Origin: UBA1433 sp964581565
GTDB lineage: Bacteria > Bacillota > Clostridia > Eubacteriales > UBA1433
Direction of reading: 5' to 3'
Length of the DNA stretch: 64,000 bases
Assembly: GCA_964581565.1 (NCBI GenBank)
Contig: CAZOOZ010000003.1
Coordinates: forward strand, 1-64,000
Shown: one piece after another, positions 26,028-34,414 of the stretch
Layout: each line of letters opens with the position of its first letter
Numbering within the stretch: position 1 is the first letter of the stretch
Position numbers and translations under genes: made by a program
The notes under the pieces: generated by a model
Told to the model about the DNA's origin: nothing
Database searches by the model: none
The model's input: the letters and a program-made list of their open reading frames with translations, nothing else

Positions 26028-28685
26028 ATGTGGTTTTCGAAATCACAAGAAGAAGTTTTAAAAGAATTTAACGTAGATTATTATATTGGGCTTGACAAGC
26101 AAAAAGTGACAGAAAAAACTACACAATATGGAAAAAACAAATTAAAAGGAAAGCCAAAAAAGAGCCTGATATCACTCTTCTTGTCACAGCTGAAAGATAT
26201 GCTCATTTATGTACTTTTGGGCGCAACTGTCATTACAATAGCAATCGGTGAATATGTGGATGCAATCATTATACTCGCTGTTGTTATCTTAAATGCGGTA
26301 ATCGGCGTCATTCAGGAACACAAAGCAGAAAAAGCCATTGAAGCACTTCAGAAAATGACCACCCCAAAAGCACTTGTGCGCCGCGACGGTGAACTAAAAG
26401 AAATCAATTCCGAAGATATTGTCCCAGGGGATATTGTTATTTTAGATGCGGGCAGATATGTCCCCGCCGATATTCGTTTAATCGAAAGTGTCAACCTTCA
26501 GATTGAAGAATCTGCATTAACAGGCGAATCGGTGCCTTCGGATAAAAATGCGAAAGATATTTATGATGATCCGAAAACTCCTCTTGGCGATATGTCGAAT
26601 ATGGCTTTTATGTCCACACTTGTAACTTACGGCAGAGGCGAAGGCATAGTAGTAGCTACTGCTATGGATACCGAAATCGGGAAAATAGCTAAAATTCTTG
26701 ATGAAGATAACACCGAAATGACACCTCTTCAAAAAAGGCTTGATGAGCTTGGTAAAATACTCGGATATATTGCAATAGGTATCTGCGCTCTCATCTTCAT
26801 CATTTCGCTTTTCCAAAAACGTGATTTATTTGAAATGTTCTTAACTGCCATCAGCTTGGCTGTCGCTGCCATTCCTGAAGGACTTGCAGCAATTGTTGCG
26901 ATCGTGCTTGCGTTGGGCGTTACTAAAATGTCTAAAATTAATGCCATTGTAAAAAGGCTTACAGCAGTCGAAACGCTCGGCTCTGTCAATATTATTTGTT
27001 CCGATAAAACAGGTACACTTACACAAAATAAAATGACTGTTGTAAAAACATATACATTAAACAATTTAACAGATGTTCCGGCTATCGGCAGCAATCTTCG
27101 CGCCAATCAAGATACTCTAGAATTAATTCGTTCATTTGTGTTATGTTCTGATGCCACGTATGAAAACGGAGAAAGCACAGGCGATCCGACTGAAATCGCC
27201 TTAGTGGTACTCGGTACTAAATTTAACATATTTAAATCCAATCTGAATACAGAAAACAAAAGAGTCTCTGAGAATCCTTTTGATTCAGACCGAAAATTAA
27301 TGTCTACTCTAAATGTTGAGAACAGTTCATACAAAGTGCACACAAAAGGTGCGCTCGATAATTTATTGAAAATTTCTAAACATGCTCTTGTAGACGGAGA
27401 AATCATATCTTTAACCGAAGAGATAAAAGAACAATACTATAAAGCCGCCGAAGAAATGTCGAACAACGCACTTCGCGTGCTTGGCGTGGCTTATAAAGAT
27501 ACTGACACAGTACTTGATCCACAGGATATGGAAAACAATCTCACGTTAATAGGAATAGTCGGCATGATTGACCCTCCAAGACTTGAAGTAAAGGATTCCA
27601 TTTATGAGGCAAGAGCCGCCGGCATTACACCAATTATGATAACGGGCGATCATAAAAATACTGCAGTTGCAATCGCTAAAGAACTGGGCATAGCAGATAC
27701 AATACATCAAAGCCTTACCGGAGCGGAAATCGATGCTTTCACAGACGAAGAGTTTTCGGAAAGCATAAATAATTATAAAGTATTTGCACGGGTTTCTCCT
27801 GAACATAAAGTAAAAATTGTCAGAGCTTTCAAGGCGCAAAATAATATTGTTTCCATGACGGGTGACGGTGTGAACGATGCTCCCTCCCTAAAATACGCAG
27901 ATATTGGTGTCGCTATGGGAATTACAGGCACAGATGTTTCAAAAGGCGCCAGCGATATGATTCTTACCGATGATAATTTTACAACAATAGTGCATGCAAT
28001 CGAAGAAGGCAGAAATATATACAACAACATTAAAAAGGCAGTTATATTCTTGCTTTCATGTAATTTAGGAGAAGTAATCTCCATATTTGCGTCTATTCTG
28101 TTCTTCTGGCCGGTACCTCTGCTTCCAACTCAAATACTATGGGTTAATCTTATAACAGATACACTGCCGGCTATTGCACTCGGGGTTGATCCCGGAGATA
28201 AAGATGTTATGAAACGGAGACCAAGAGACCCAAATGAAAGCTTTTTTGCACATGGCGCCGGTGTTCGTGCTGTTATTGGCGGAACCTTGATTGGTATTCT
28301 AACGCTTCTTGCATTCTACTTTGGTCTTAGTGAACACGGATACACATTAGGCTCATTAAATATTCCGGATTATGTTATGACTTATGCAAGAACAATGGCT
28401 TTTGTAGTGCTTGCAACTTCACAGCTATTTTATTCACTCACGATGAGAAACTCTACAAAATCAATTTTCCAAGTTGGCTTATTGACAAATAAATTTTTGA
28501 TTGGGGCTATTATCGTCGGTTTTATTTTGCAGATAGGTGTTATTTCGATTACACCACTGGCAAATGCATTTAACGTTCATAATTTGAGCGTCAGAGATTG
28601 GTCTATTGTTATCGGCTTTGCTCTCATACCCTTTGTCATTAATGAAATTATTAAAATATTTATGCGTGCAAAAGAAGACCGTTAA
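26028..28685 (+). CDS. Calcium-type P-type ATPase (P2A)
   Basis: The 885-residue pump has the actuator motif ALTGESVPSDK, the phosphorylation motif SDKTGTLTQNKM (Asp near 326), ATP-binding VHTKGALDNLL and MTGDGVNDAPSLKYADIGVAMG, and ten membrane helices. The helix-4 motif AAIPEGLAAIVAIVLALG with PEGL is the calcium-binding pattern of SERCA/PMCA-like pumps, so it exports Ca2+ (perhaps Mn2+). GAGGTG precedes ATG 26028. It stands alone with a strong promoter and a terminator, divergent from the magnesium-type CNNM gene. Confidence 0.95.
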   Translation: MWFSKSQEEVLKEFNVDYYIGLDKQKVTEKTTQYGKNKLKGKPKKSLISLFLSQLKDMLIYVLLGATVITIAIGEYVDAIIILAVVILNAVIGVIQEHKAEKAIEALQKMTTPKALVRRDGELKEINSEDIVPGDIVILDAGRYVPADIRLIESVNLQIEESALTGESVPSDKNAKDIYDDPKTPLGDMSNMAFMSTLVTYGRGEGIVVATAMDTEIGKIAKILDEDNTEMTPLQKRLDELGKILGYIAIGICALIFIISLFQKRDLFEMFLTAISLAVAAIPEGLAAIVAIVLALGVTKMSKINAIVKRLTAVETLGSVNIICSDKTGTLTQNKMTVVKTYTLNNLTDVPAIGSNLRANQDTLELIRSFVLCSDATYENGESTGDPTEIALVVLGTKFNIFKSNLNTENKRVSENPFDSDRKLMSTLNVENSSYKVHTKGALDNLLKISKHALVDGEIISLTEEIKEQYYKAAEEMSNNALRVLGVAYKDTDTVLDPQDMENNLTLIGIVGMIDPPRLEVKDSIYEARAAGITPIMITGDHKNTAVAIAKELGIADTIHQSLTGAEIDAFTDEEFSESINNYKVFARVSPEHKVKIVRAFKAQNNIVSMTGDGVNDAPSLKYADIGVAMGITGTDVSKGASDMILTDDNFTTIVHAIEEGRNIYNNIKKAVIFLLSCNLGEVISIFASILFFWPVPLLPTQILWVNLITDTLPAIALGVDPGDKDVMKRRPRDPNESFFAHGAGVRAVIGGTLIGILTLLAFYFGLSEHGYTLGSLNIPDYVMTYARTMAFVVLATSQLFYSLTMRNSTKSIFQVGLLTNKFLIGAIIVGFILQIGVISITPLANAFNVHNLSVRDWSIVIGFALIPFVINEIIKIFMRAKEDR

Positions 28686-28688
28686 AAT

Positions 28689-28720
28689 AAAGCTCCGTCA
28701 TTTTTGACGGGGCTTTTTAT
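28689..28720. terminator. Bidirectional terminator between the ATPase and flavodoxin
   Basis: AAAGCTCCGTCA (28689-28700) pairs with TGACGGGGCTTT (28705-28716; one G-T pair) and is followed by TTAT. It overlaps the flavodoxin stop region on the other strand. Confidence 0.85.
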
Positions 28721-29178
28721 AGTATATTTAAAAATTCTTCTATTAAATTTGGAATTTGTGTCTGATGTTTTTTCCAATTAATAATTGCCGTTTTTTTAAG
28801 CATTCCGCCATATGATAAAATTGATTCTTCCATTATTTTGATTGCTTTAAGACCGCCGAATCTTTTGGTCGGCAATGCTTTTGTTACGTAACAGTAAACT
28901 ATTTTTTCTTTAATTGATGGAAGCTTCTTTAAATAAGCCTTGAATGCGGGAGCCAGTGTGAACCCATGGACGGGAGCGCCGAATATCAATACATCATAAC
29001 AATCTAGATCAGGGATATCTTTAATAATTATTTTGTTTGGATCTTTAATCGCGCTATCCAGTTTTTCTATTGCTTTTATATCTACTTCATATTTTTCTTT
29101 TATAAAATTTTCTTTCAATCTTTCGGCAACAAATATTGTATTGCCTGTTTCTGAATAAACAATAATCCCTATTTTCAT
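28717..29178 (-). CDS. Flavodoxin family protein
   Basis: The 153-residue protein begins MKIGIIVYSETGNT, the FMN-phosphate-binding P-loop of flavodoxins, and contains YDVLIFGAPVHGFTLAP, another FMN-contacting loop. The chain is of normal flavodoxin size. It would carry electrons in the cytoplasm between ferredoxin-type partners. ATG 29178 is preferred to earlier in-frame ATGs because GGAAGGA lies about ten bases before it. It runs convergent with the ATPase gene. Such flavodoxin-like proteins may also be oxidoreductases with a bound substrate, so the partner is unknown. Confidence 0.88.
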   Translation of the reverse strand: MKIGIIVYSETGNTIFVAERLKENFIKEKYEVDIKAIEKLDSAIKDPNKIIIKDIPDLDCYDVLIFGAPVHGFTLAPAFKAYLKKLPSIKEKIVYCYVTKALPTKRFGGLKAIKIMEESILSYGGMLKKTAIINWKKHQTQIPNLIEEFLNIL

Positions 29179-29379
29179 CCTTATTTTTCCTTCCATATAG
29201 TTTTTTCCCTGCATACAAATTGCAGGCATATATTAAATTATTATACACCATAATTTTGATAAATAAAATTATTGCACTCTATATTAAAAAAATATTTAAT
29301 TTATCTCTTTTGATGATTCTTGACAGATATATAGATATACGTTACACTATACTATATTTTTATAAAGGAATGATAAACT

Positions 29380-29892
29380 TTGTCCGGTGTACAGAGACGC
29401 AGTAAGATTCTGGAGACAATTCAATCAAGCAATCGTGCAATATCGGCAAGCGCTCTGGCAAAACAACTTGGTGTAAGCCGCCAGGTGATTGTATCAGATA
29501 TTGCATTGCTGCGCGCTTCTGATCATAATATAATTTCTACTAACCGAGGCTATATCATGCAACCCGAAACATTAAAAGCATCTCGTATTTTTAGAGTGAA
29601 TCATTCCAATAAACAAATTGCCGATGAACTGAATCTTATTGTAGATTTTGGCGGAAAAGTGACAAATGTTATCGTTGATCATATGATATATGGTGCTATC
29701 ACAGCTGATTTATCCATTTCTTCACGAAAGGATGTTCAAGATTTCATCAACGAATTATATTCTAACCAAACTCGTCCACTTAAAGAATTAACAAATGGGG
29801 TCCACGCGCATACAGTATATGCAGATTCAGAAGAACTTTTAGATATTATCGAAACCAAGTTAAAAGAAAAAGGTTATTTGTTTGAAAGATAA
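29380..29892 (+). CDS. niaR: Niacin-responsive transcription repressor NiaR
   Basis: Residues 1-60 are a DeoR/BirA-like winged helix-turn-helix (ISASALAKQLGVSRQVIVSD), followed by a 3H domain named for conserved histidines: His75 in VNHSNKQIADEL, His101 in VDHMIYGAI, and His142/His144 in VHAHTVYAD. These bind nicotinic acid with a metal. The protein represses NAD-synthesis and niacin-uptake genes when niacin is present. The TTG start at 29380 follows AAAGGA nine bases upstream. A promoter, TTGACA 17 bases from TACACT, lies just before it. The nearest possible target here is the ECF S component at 5521-6093. Confidence 0.9.
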   Translation: MSGVQRRSKILETIQSSNRAISASALAKQLGVSRQVIVSDIALLRASDHNIISTNRGYIMQPETLKASRIFRVNHSNKQIADELNLIVDFGGKVTNVIVDHMIYGAITADLSISSRKDVQDFINELYSNQTRPLKELTNGVHAHTVYADSEELLDIIETKLKEKGYLFER

Positions 29893-29973
29893 TAACAAAT
29901 TTTCCCTGAACAAATTTAAATAATTTACAGCATTCTATAAATACTAATATCAGTAATTATAAGGAGTTGTAAA

Positions 29974-30249
29974 ATGAAAAATAAGGCTAAACCTGATGAC
30001 CGAAGCGATAATGTTGAACGAATTCAAGATAATATCAATATGACGATTAAAAACATTCATCTTACAGATGAAATGATGGATAAATCACATGATGAAAAAA
30101 TGAAGAAAGATTTATCGGAAAAAAATAAAAGAAGAGAAACTGCGCTCAAAGGTATGAAAAATGAAATCCGTGACGAAGCGAATTACGCAAAGAGCTTGAA
30201 AAAGAAGGAAAAAGAAATAGATACAGTAAGTGATTTATATGATAATTGA
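29974..30249 (+). CDS. tlp: Small acid-soluble spore protein Tlp
   Basis: The 91-residue protein contains KPDDRSDNVERIQDNI at the start and the later stretch KNKRRETALKGMKNEIRDEA, the two conserved blocks of the Tlp (thioredoxin-like, named historically) spore protein family. It is longer than the usual 75-80 residues because of a Lys-rich tail. Tlp is made in the forespore and packed in the spore core; its exact job is not known. AAGGAG precedes ATG 29974. Its presence is the clearest sign in this window that the organism forms spores. Confidence 0.88.
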   Translation: MKNKAKPDDRSDNVERIQDNINMTIKNIHLTDEMMDKSHDEKMKKDLSEKNKRRETALKGMKNEIRDEANYAKSLKKKEKEIDTVSDLYDN

Positions 30250-30263
30250 TAATGAAAATCATA

Positions 30264-30292
30264 AAAATAGTCTTTGAACAGGACTATTTTTT
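30264..30292 (+). terminator. Terminator after tlp
   Basis: AAAATAGTC (30264-30272) pairs with GACTATTTT (30282-30290), nine-base loop, then TT. It lies 15 bases past the tlp stop. Confidence 0.75.
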
Positions 30293-30310
30293 ACATATGG
30301 TCGTAACAAA

Positions 30311-30844
30311 TCACATATTGTTTACATTATTATAAATTGCATTTTTATTTTCTGCTGTTAATAGCCTATCGATCATTGCTGCAATGATGATCACAACAAA
30401 TATATTTACAATAAACCGAACAAATGTAAATTTCCATCCCATGGAAGATATTTCAAAGAGCAACAAAGGAATTCGAATACTCGCAGAAGAACAAATAAAA
30501 ATTAAAACATTTGAAACTTTGCTCCCTTTTTTTAAAAGTATTCCGGCAACCGGCAGTAATGCATATAAAGGCACGGCTGTTATCATTCCCATCAATAAAG
30601 CTAAAAAAAATCCTCTCGCCCCGGAATGCTCTCCCAATATACGAATCATAGTTTCTTTTTCTATCCACACGTCCAATAGCCCTATGCATATAAAAATAGG
30701 CGTTAACATAAACAAAAAATTAATAAAATTATGACCTGTAAAAACAAGCGCTTCCTGCCCTATTCGCGGAAAAAATACAAATGCTGATATATTAAGAATA
30801 ATCATAACAATTAAAAAGCTATAATTTTTGATTAATTTTTTCAT
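30311..30844 (-). CDS. Permease half-protein (ArsP/UPF0718-like), second gene
   Basis: A 177-residue membrane protein with about five helices. It contains GMITAVPLYALLPVAGILLKKG and SSASIRIPLLLFEISSMG, features of the two-part ArsP/DUF318 permease group, which export organoarsenicals or other small thiol-type compounds. The start overlaps the stop of the upstream half by one base (TAATG), with GAGGTAC as ribosome site. The pair probably forms one transporter. The neighbouring divergent Crp/Fnr gene may regulate it. Substrate unknown. Confidence 0.75.
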   Translation of the reverse strand: MKKLIKNYSFLIVMIILNISAFVFFPRIGQEALVFTGHNFINFLFMLTPIFICIGLLDVWIEKETMIRILGEHSGARGFFLALLMGMITAVPLYALLPVAGILLKKGSKVSNVLIFICSSASIRIPLLLFEISSMGWKFTFVRFIVNIFVVIIIAAMIDRLLTAENKNAIYNNVNNM

Positions 30845-31329
30845 TATAGTACCTCGTTAATAATAAAAGCGACCCCAAATGAAAAAAGAAACGCAAAAAT
30901 ATTTCGCATCAAAGCTGCTTTTCTGCCCAAGTACTTCATCTCGAGCGGAAGCGTCACAAAGCCTACAGTTGTAAGCGTTGAAATAAATACTGCGATCTGC
31001 ATTATCCCTGCACCATTACTCAATAATTGTGAGGCAATCGGGAAAGCTATTAAGACTGGCACAAATGCGGCTGCGCCGATGCAGGCCGAAAAAATCATTC
31101 CTTTAAATCCGGACTGTGCTCCAATTGCTTTCTGTATTATTTCAGGCTTCATAACAGCGAGCACAAGTCCAACAAACAACAATATGCCAAGAAATTGAGG
31201 TAAAACATTTACAAACATTTTCCACGCTTTTTTGAAAGATAATATCGTTTTCCTTTTGCTTTTTATAAATGAAATCCCCAATAAAATAATTGTTATTCCA
31301 TAGAGATAATAAGTAAAAACATTGTTCAT
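30844..31329 (-). CDS. Permease half-protein (ArsP/UPF0718-like), first gene
   Basis: A 161-residue membrane protein with about five helices, the partner of the gene that follows it. Motifs such as FSACIGAAAFVPVLIAFPIASQ (split: FVPVLIAFPIASQLL) and STLTTVGFVTLPLEMKYLG match the first half of these split permeases. ATG 31329 has AAGGAAGACGG before it. The promoter region must lie in the short gap and the 5' part of the divergent regulator. The two halves resemble one another weakly, as expected from an internal repeat split into two genes. Confidence 0.75.
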   Translation of the reverse strand: MNNVFTYYLYGITIILLGISFIKSKRKTILSFKKAWKMFVNVLPQFLGILLFVGLVLAVMKPEIIQKAIGAQSGFKGMIFSACIGAAAFVPVLIAFPIASQLLSNGAGIMQIAVFISTLTTVGFVTLPLEMKYLGRKAALMRNIFAFLFSFGVAFIINEVL

Positions 31330-31409
31330 ATTTCCGTCTTCCTTTCAGTATGTTTTTTGACAACTTGCAATTTTATATCGATTATATTACACTTAGTATG
31401 AAAGGTATG

Positions 31410-32096
31410 TTGCACACGCAACCAAAAATAAATATGATATATTCTCATATAGAAGTTTTAAAAAAATCACCTTTGTTTTCAAATTTTACTACAAAAGACA
31501 TAAATGAATTACTAAGCTGCCTCGGCGCATACGAACTTGAATATAAGAAAGATGAAATGGTGTTATTGGAAGGAGATAATATAGATAGCATCGGTATTAT
31601 CCTTTCTGGTTATGGCCACTCAATAAAAAATGACCGTTCAGGCAAAACCGTCATTGTGACACGATTGACGCCGGGTAGTCCCATCGGTATATTATTAGCA
31701 TCAAATCAAAATCGAAAAAGCCCTGTTTCCGTACAAGCATTAGAAGATCTCGATGTATTATTTATCCCATTTTTAAATGCAATAAGAAAATGTACCAGAC
31801 TTTGTCGCAGACATGAAAAATTATTGCTTAATATATTTGAAAATATTTCAGAAAAAGCAATGATTCTACACGATAGAAATGATTGTTTAATAAAATCTAC
31901 TATCAGGGAAAAAGTTCTAACGTATTTGTCAATTACATCAAAAGAAAAAGAAAGCCAAAGCTTTTCTATACCGTTTGATCGAAAAACAATGGCAGAATAT
32001 CTTAATGTCGATCGCAGTGCGCTTTCCAGAGAACTGTCAAAAATGAAACAAGACGGTCTTATTGATTACTATAAAAATCAATTTACACTTTTATAA
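31410..32096 (+). CDS. Crp/Fnr-family transcription regulator
   Basis: The protein has an N-terminal cyclic-nucleotide-binding-type barrel (VLKKSPLFSNFTTKDI through LTPGSPIGILLASNQN) and a C-terminal winged helix with RKTMAEYLNVDRSALSRELS. Cysteines near CTRLCRRHEK are not in an Fnr-type cluster pattern, so no iron-sulfur sensor is implied. The frame is open from 31350, but a TTGACA at 31357 and the need for divergent promoters favour a later start; TTG 31410 has GAAAGG upstream, and ATG 31434 is another choice. It is divergent from the permease pair, its probable target. Confidence 0.85.
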   Translation: MHTQPKINMIYSHIEVLKKSPLFSNFTTKDINELLSCLGAYELEYKKDEMVLLEGDNIDSIGIILSGYGHSIKNDRSGKTVIVTRLTPGSPIGILLASNQNRKSPVSVQALEDLDVLFIPFLNAIRKCTRLCRRHEKLLLNIFENISEKAMILHDRNDCLIKSTIREKVLTYLSITSKEKESQSFSIPFDRKTMAEYLNVDRSALSRELSKMKQDGLIDYYKNQFTLL

Positions 32097-32174
32097 TGGA
32101 ATGCTTGAAAACACATTAAAAAAGAATCAAATATATTATATAGTATTACCTTTATTAAAAGGAGGTTATCTAAA

Positions 32175-32552
32175 TTGGATTTAAACAAGCAAAGAAAAAT
32201 TAGAAATGTATATTGAAGCCGAAATGGAAGATGCTGCATTATATAGAGAACTTACAAAAATTGCTTTTAATGATGAGCAAGCACATGCAGATGCATTCAA
32301 ACGTATATGTATGAAGGTTAACAGGCAACAATTATAATCCTATGATCACTTATCACTTCTCCAGTTCTTCAAGTTTCTTTTAATGATATCCTTCGAGATA
32401 GGGTCATAGATGAAAGTGGCGATTATAAAAAATACTCTCAGCAATATATACAAACCGATAGAGACGATCAATTGAAAAAAGCATATTATCGTGCAAAAAC
32501 AGATGAAAATGTTCATGCATTGCGCCTATTATATATGCTTAACTATGAATGA
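32175..32552 (+). pseudogene. Decayed ferritin-like domain protein
   Basis: Pieces of one protein are visible in different frames. After GGAGG and TTG 32175 the first codons soon hit a stop, but one frame over reads EAEMEDAALYRELTKIA directly joined to DEQAHADAFKRI, so the stretch between these blocks that I recall from relatives is missing. After stop codons near 32336 a third frame continues ILRDRVIDESGDYKKYSQQY and ends RAKTDENVHALRLLYML near 32552. Relatives are clostridial ferritin-like, rubrerythrin-related proteins with Glu/His metal ligands. At least two frameshifts and one deletion are needed to explain it. Confidence 0.8.
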
Positions 32553-32740
32553 ATTCAATTTAAAATTTTCTTAAATATTTTCCAATACTCTTTACTATAT
32601 AGTTTGGAGTATTTTTCTTTCTCCTAATATTACCATTCCAATATATACCTATTTGCTTGATTTGAATGCTCCCTTTATAGTACCATATGACTCACCGGCG
32701 GAAACTATCCGCAAACAAATTGGAACATGGAGGAGAAAAA

Positions 32741-33724
32741 ATGAAAAAAAATTGGAGAAACATGCTGATGGCTGCTTTAGCAATTGCCGTTTTTGCTTTT
32801 GCTCTTGCAACCCCTGCAAATGCGTTAACTATTAAAACCTCTGATTGTGATACAGCTTTAAATCCAACTTCATGCTACAACGTAGATGAAAATATATTGT
32901 CAAACGATGCCGTTTGCAATGCCCTATCTAAATTAAATACATGCGTTCCAACAACTGTCAATAATACTACTCAAAACACAGAATGCATTACATCAAATTG
33001 TCAAAACACAGATAATAACACGAAAAACGCCACAACAGATATTACCAGTACTTCAAATAAAAACTTTAATATACAATCATTTAATAATTTTTGGACGAAT
33101 TTATTAAATAACTTCAAAAATGGTAATTCTATTGTAGTAAACAAACCATCAACATCTGAAGAACAGCCTAACGTGACCAATCCGGCAAAACCAATTGATA
33201 GCCCTGTTGTCACAGAGCCAGAAGATTCTAATGACACTCCTGTTGTCACAGAGCCGGACGAAACACCTGTAGCAGAAGAACCTACAACACCGGTTGATAC
33301 TCCAGTGACTGATAATCCTACGACGTCGACCGGGCAAACAAGCCTGTCTGCTCAAGAACAACAACTGGTTGATCTTATCAACAGTGAACGTGTCAAAGCG
33401 GGACTTAGTCCGCTTACGATAGATATTGAACTGTCAGAAGTAGCACGCATCAAGGCTCAAGATATGATCGACAATAATTATTTTTCTCACACATCGCCGA
33501 CATATGGAAGTCCATTTGATATGATGAAATCATTTGGTATTACTTTCAAGTCTGCAGGAGAAAATATTGCAATAAACAGTTCTGTTCAAAAAGCTCATGT
33601 AGCATTTATGAATTCAGAAGGGCATAGAGCAAATATTTTAAATTCATCATATACCCATGTAGGTATTGGTATCGCATCTAAAGGAGGAAGCTTATACATT
33701 TCTGAAATGTTTATAGGCAAATAA
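32741..33724 (+). CDS. Secreted CAP-domain (SCP/PR1-like, YkwD-type) protein
   Basis: The 327-residue product has a signal peptide (MLMAALAIAVFAFALATPANA), a Cys/Asn/Thr-rich region (30-130), a Pro/Thr/Glu linker with a repeated PVVTEPED/PVVTEPDE unit (about 155-195), and a C-terminal CAP domain from SLSAQEQQLVDLINSERVKAG to the end, with HTSPTYGSPFDM and SEGHRANILN. Many such proteins are released at sporulation or bind the cell wall. No catalytic role is certain. ATG 32741 follows AGGAG. A small hairpin, GCGGA-AACTA-TCCGC, precedes it. Confidence 0.9.
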   Translation: MKKNWRNMLMAALAIAVFAFALATPANALTIKTSDCDTALNPTSCYNVDENILSNDAVCNALSKLNTCVPTTVNNTTQNTECITSNCQNTDNNTKNATTDITSTSNKNFNIQSFNNFWTNLLNNFKNGNSIVVNKPSTSEEQPNVTNPAKPIDSPVVTEPEDSNDTPVVTEPDETPVAEEPTTPVDTPVTDNPTTSTGQTSLSAQEQQLVDLINSERVKAGLSPLTIDIELSEVARIKAQDMIDNNYFSHTSPTYGSPFDMMKSFGITFKSAGENIAINSSVQKAHVAFMNSEGHRANILNSSYTHVGIGIASKGGSLYISEMFIGK

Positions 33725-33741
33725 TAAGCAACGCATAATAA

Positions 33742-33772
33742 AAAATCCCTTATGAGAATCATAAGGGATTTT
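33742..33772. terminator. Bidirectional terminator after the CAP gene and DUF47 gene
   Basis: AAAATCCCTTATG (33742-33754) pairs perfectly with CATAAGGGATTTT (33760-33772). It lies between two convergent stop codons. Confidence 0.9.
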
Positions 33773-33774
33773 GA

Positions 33775-34395
33775 TCATGTATTCTTCATTATAATGCTTT
33801 CCATTAGATTGGCAACATCTTCGCAATCATCAAAACATCTTTCAAGTTTATTATATATTTCAGTCCATGTCATGATTTCGATTGGGTCCTTGCTTGTGGT
33901 ATACAAATTACGCATGGCTTCTGTATACATTTTATCTCCCAGATCTTCTATATTATTGACTTCAATTATGTTTTCTTTAACGGTTTTAGATTTTCTGAAA
34001 TTATAAAAATCTTCCATCGCTGTTTTCAATGCACAGCAACACTTTACAATTAAGTCTGTAAATTCCAATGCGGATATATTTATATGTTTTATATCAAACA
34101 TATACACGCGCATGATTACATCTTCAACGGCATCTGTAACATCATCTATTTGCTGTACCAAATGAATGATATCCTCCCTTTCGATCGGCGTAATAAATTC
34201 TTTCATTAATCTATTCATAAGATGATGCATATGCAAGTCTGCGGAATGTTCAATTTCATGCAGCTGCAACATTTGATTTTCTATGTTCTCATATTCAAAA
34301 TTTTTAAAAATATCATCCAACATTTTTGCTGACTTACAGCAATAATCTGTTAGAAGAATAAATTCATTAAAATAATTATAATCTTTATTTTTCAT
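33775..34395 (-). CDS. DUF47 / PhoU-like phosphate transport accessory protein
   Basis: The 206-residue all-helical protein belongs to DUF47 (PhoU-like), with the metal-binding type repeats LHEIEHSADLHMHHLMNRL and DDCEDVANLME. These proteins accompany Pit phosphate permeases and control their activity. ATG 34395 has GGAG nine bases upstream; the in-frame TTG at 34410 overlaps that site. The permease gene ends 20 bases upstream of this start, so they form one operon. The last helix carries Met/Glu residues typical of the family. Confidence 0.92.
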   Translation of the reverse strand: MKNKDYNYFNEFILLTDYCCKSAKMLDDIFKNFEYENIENQMLQLHEIEHSADLHMHHLMNRLMKEFITPIEREDIIHLVQQIDDVTDAVEDVIMRVYMFDIKHINISALEFTDLIVKCCCALKTAMEDFYNFRKSKTVKENIIEVNNIEDLGDKMYTEAMRNLYTTSKDPIEIMTWTEIYNKLERCFDDCEDVANLMESIIMKNT

Positions 34396-34414
34396 TTCCA
34401 ATTTCTCCAAAAAA

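Noticed and set aside
26517..28084. Several 60-125 codon minus-strand frames
   Set aside because: All are antisense to the well-conserved P-type ATPase and lack ribosome sites.
32640..32740. Possible riboswitch before the CAP gene
   Set aside because: The GCGGA-AACTA-TCCGC stem is too small, and the conserved loops of c-di-GMP, c-di-AMP or other known riboswitches are not there.
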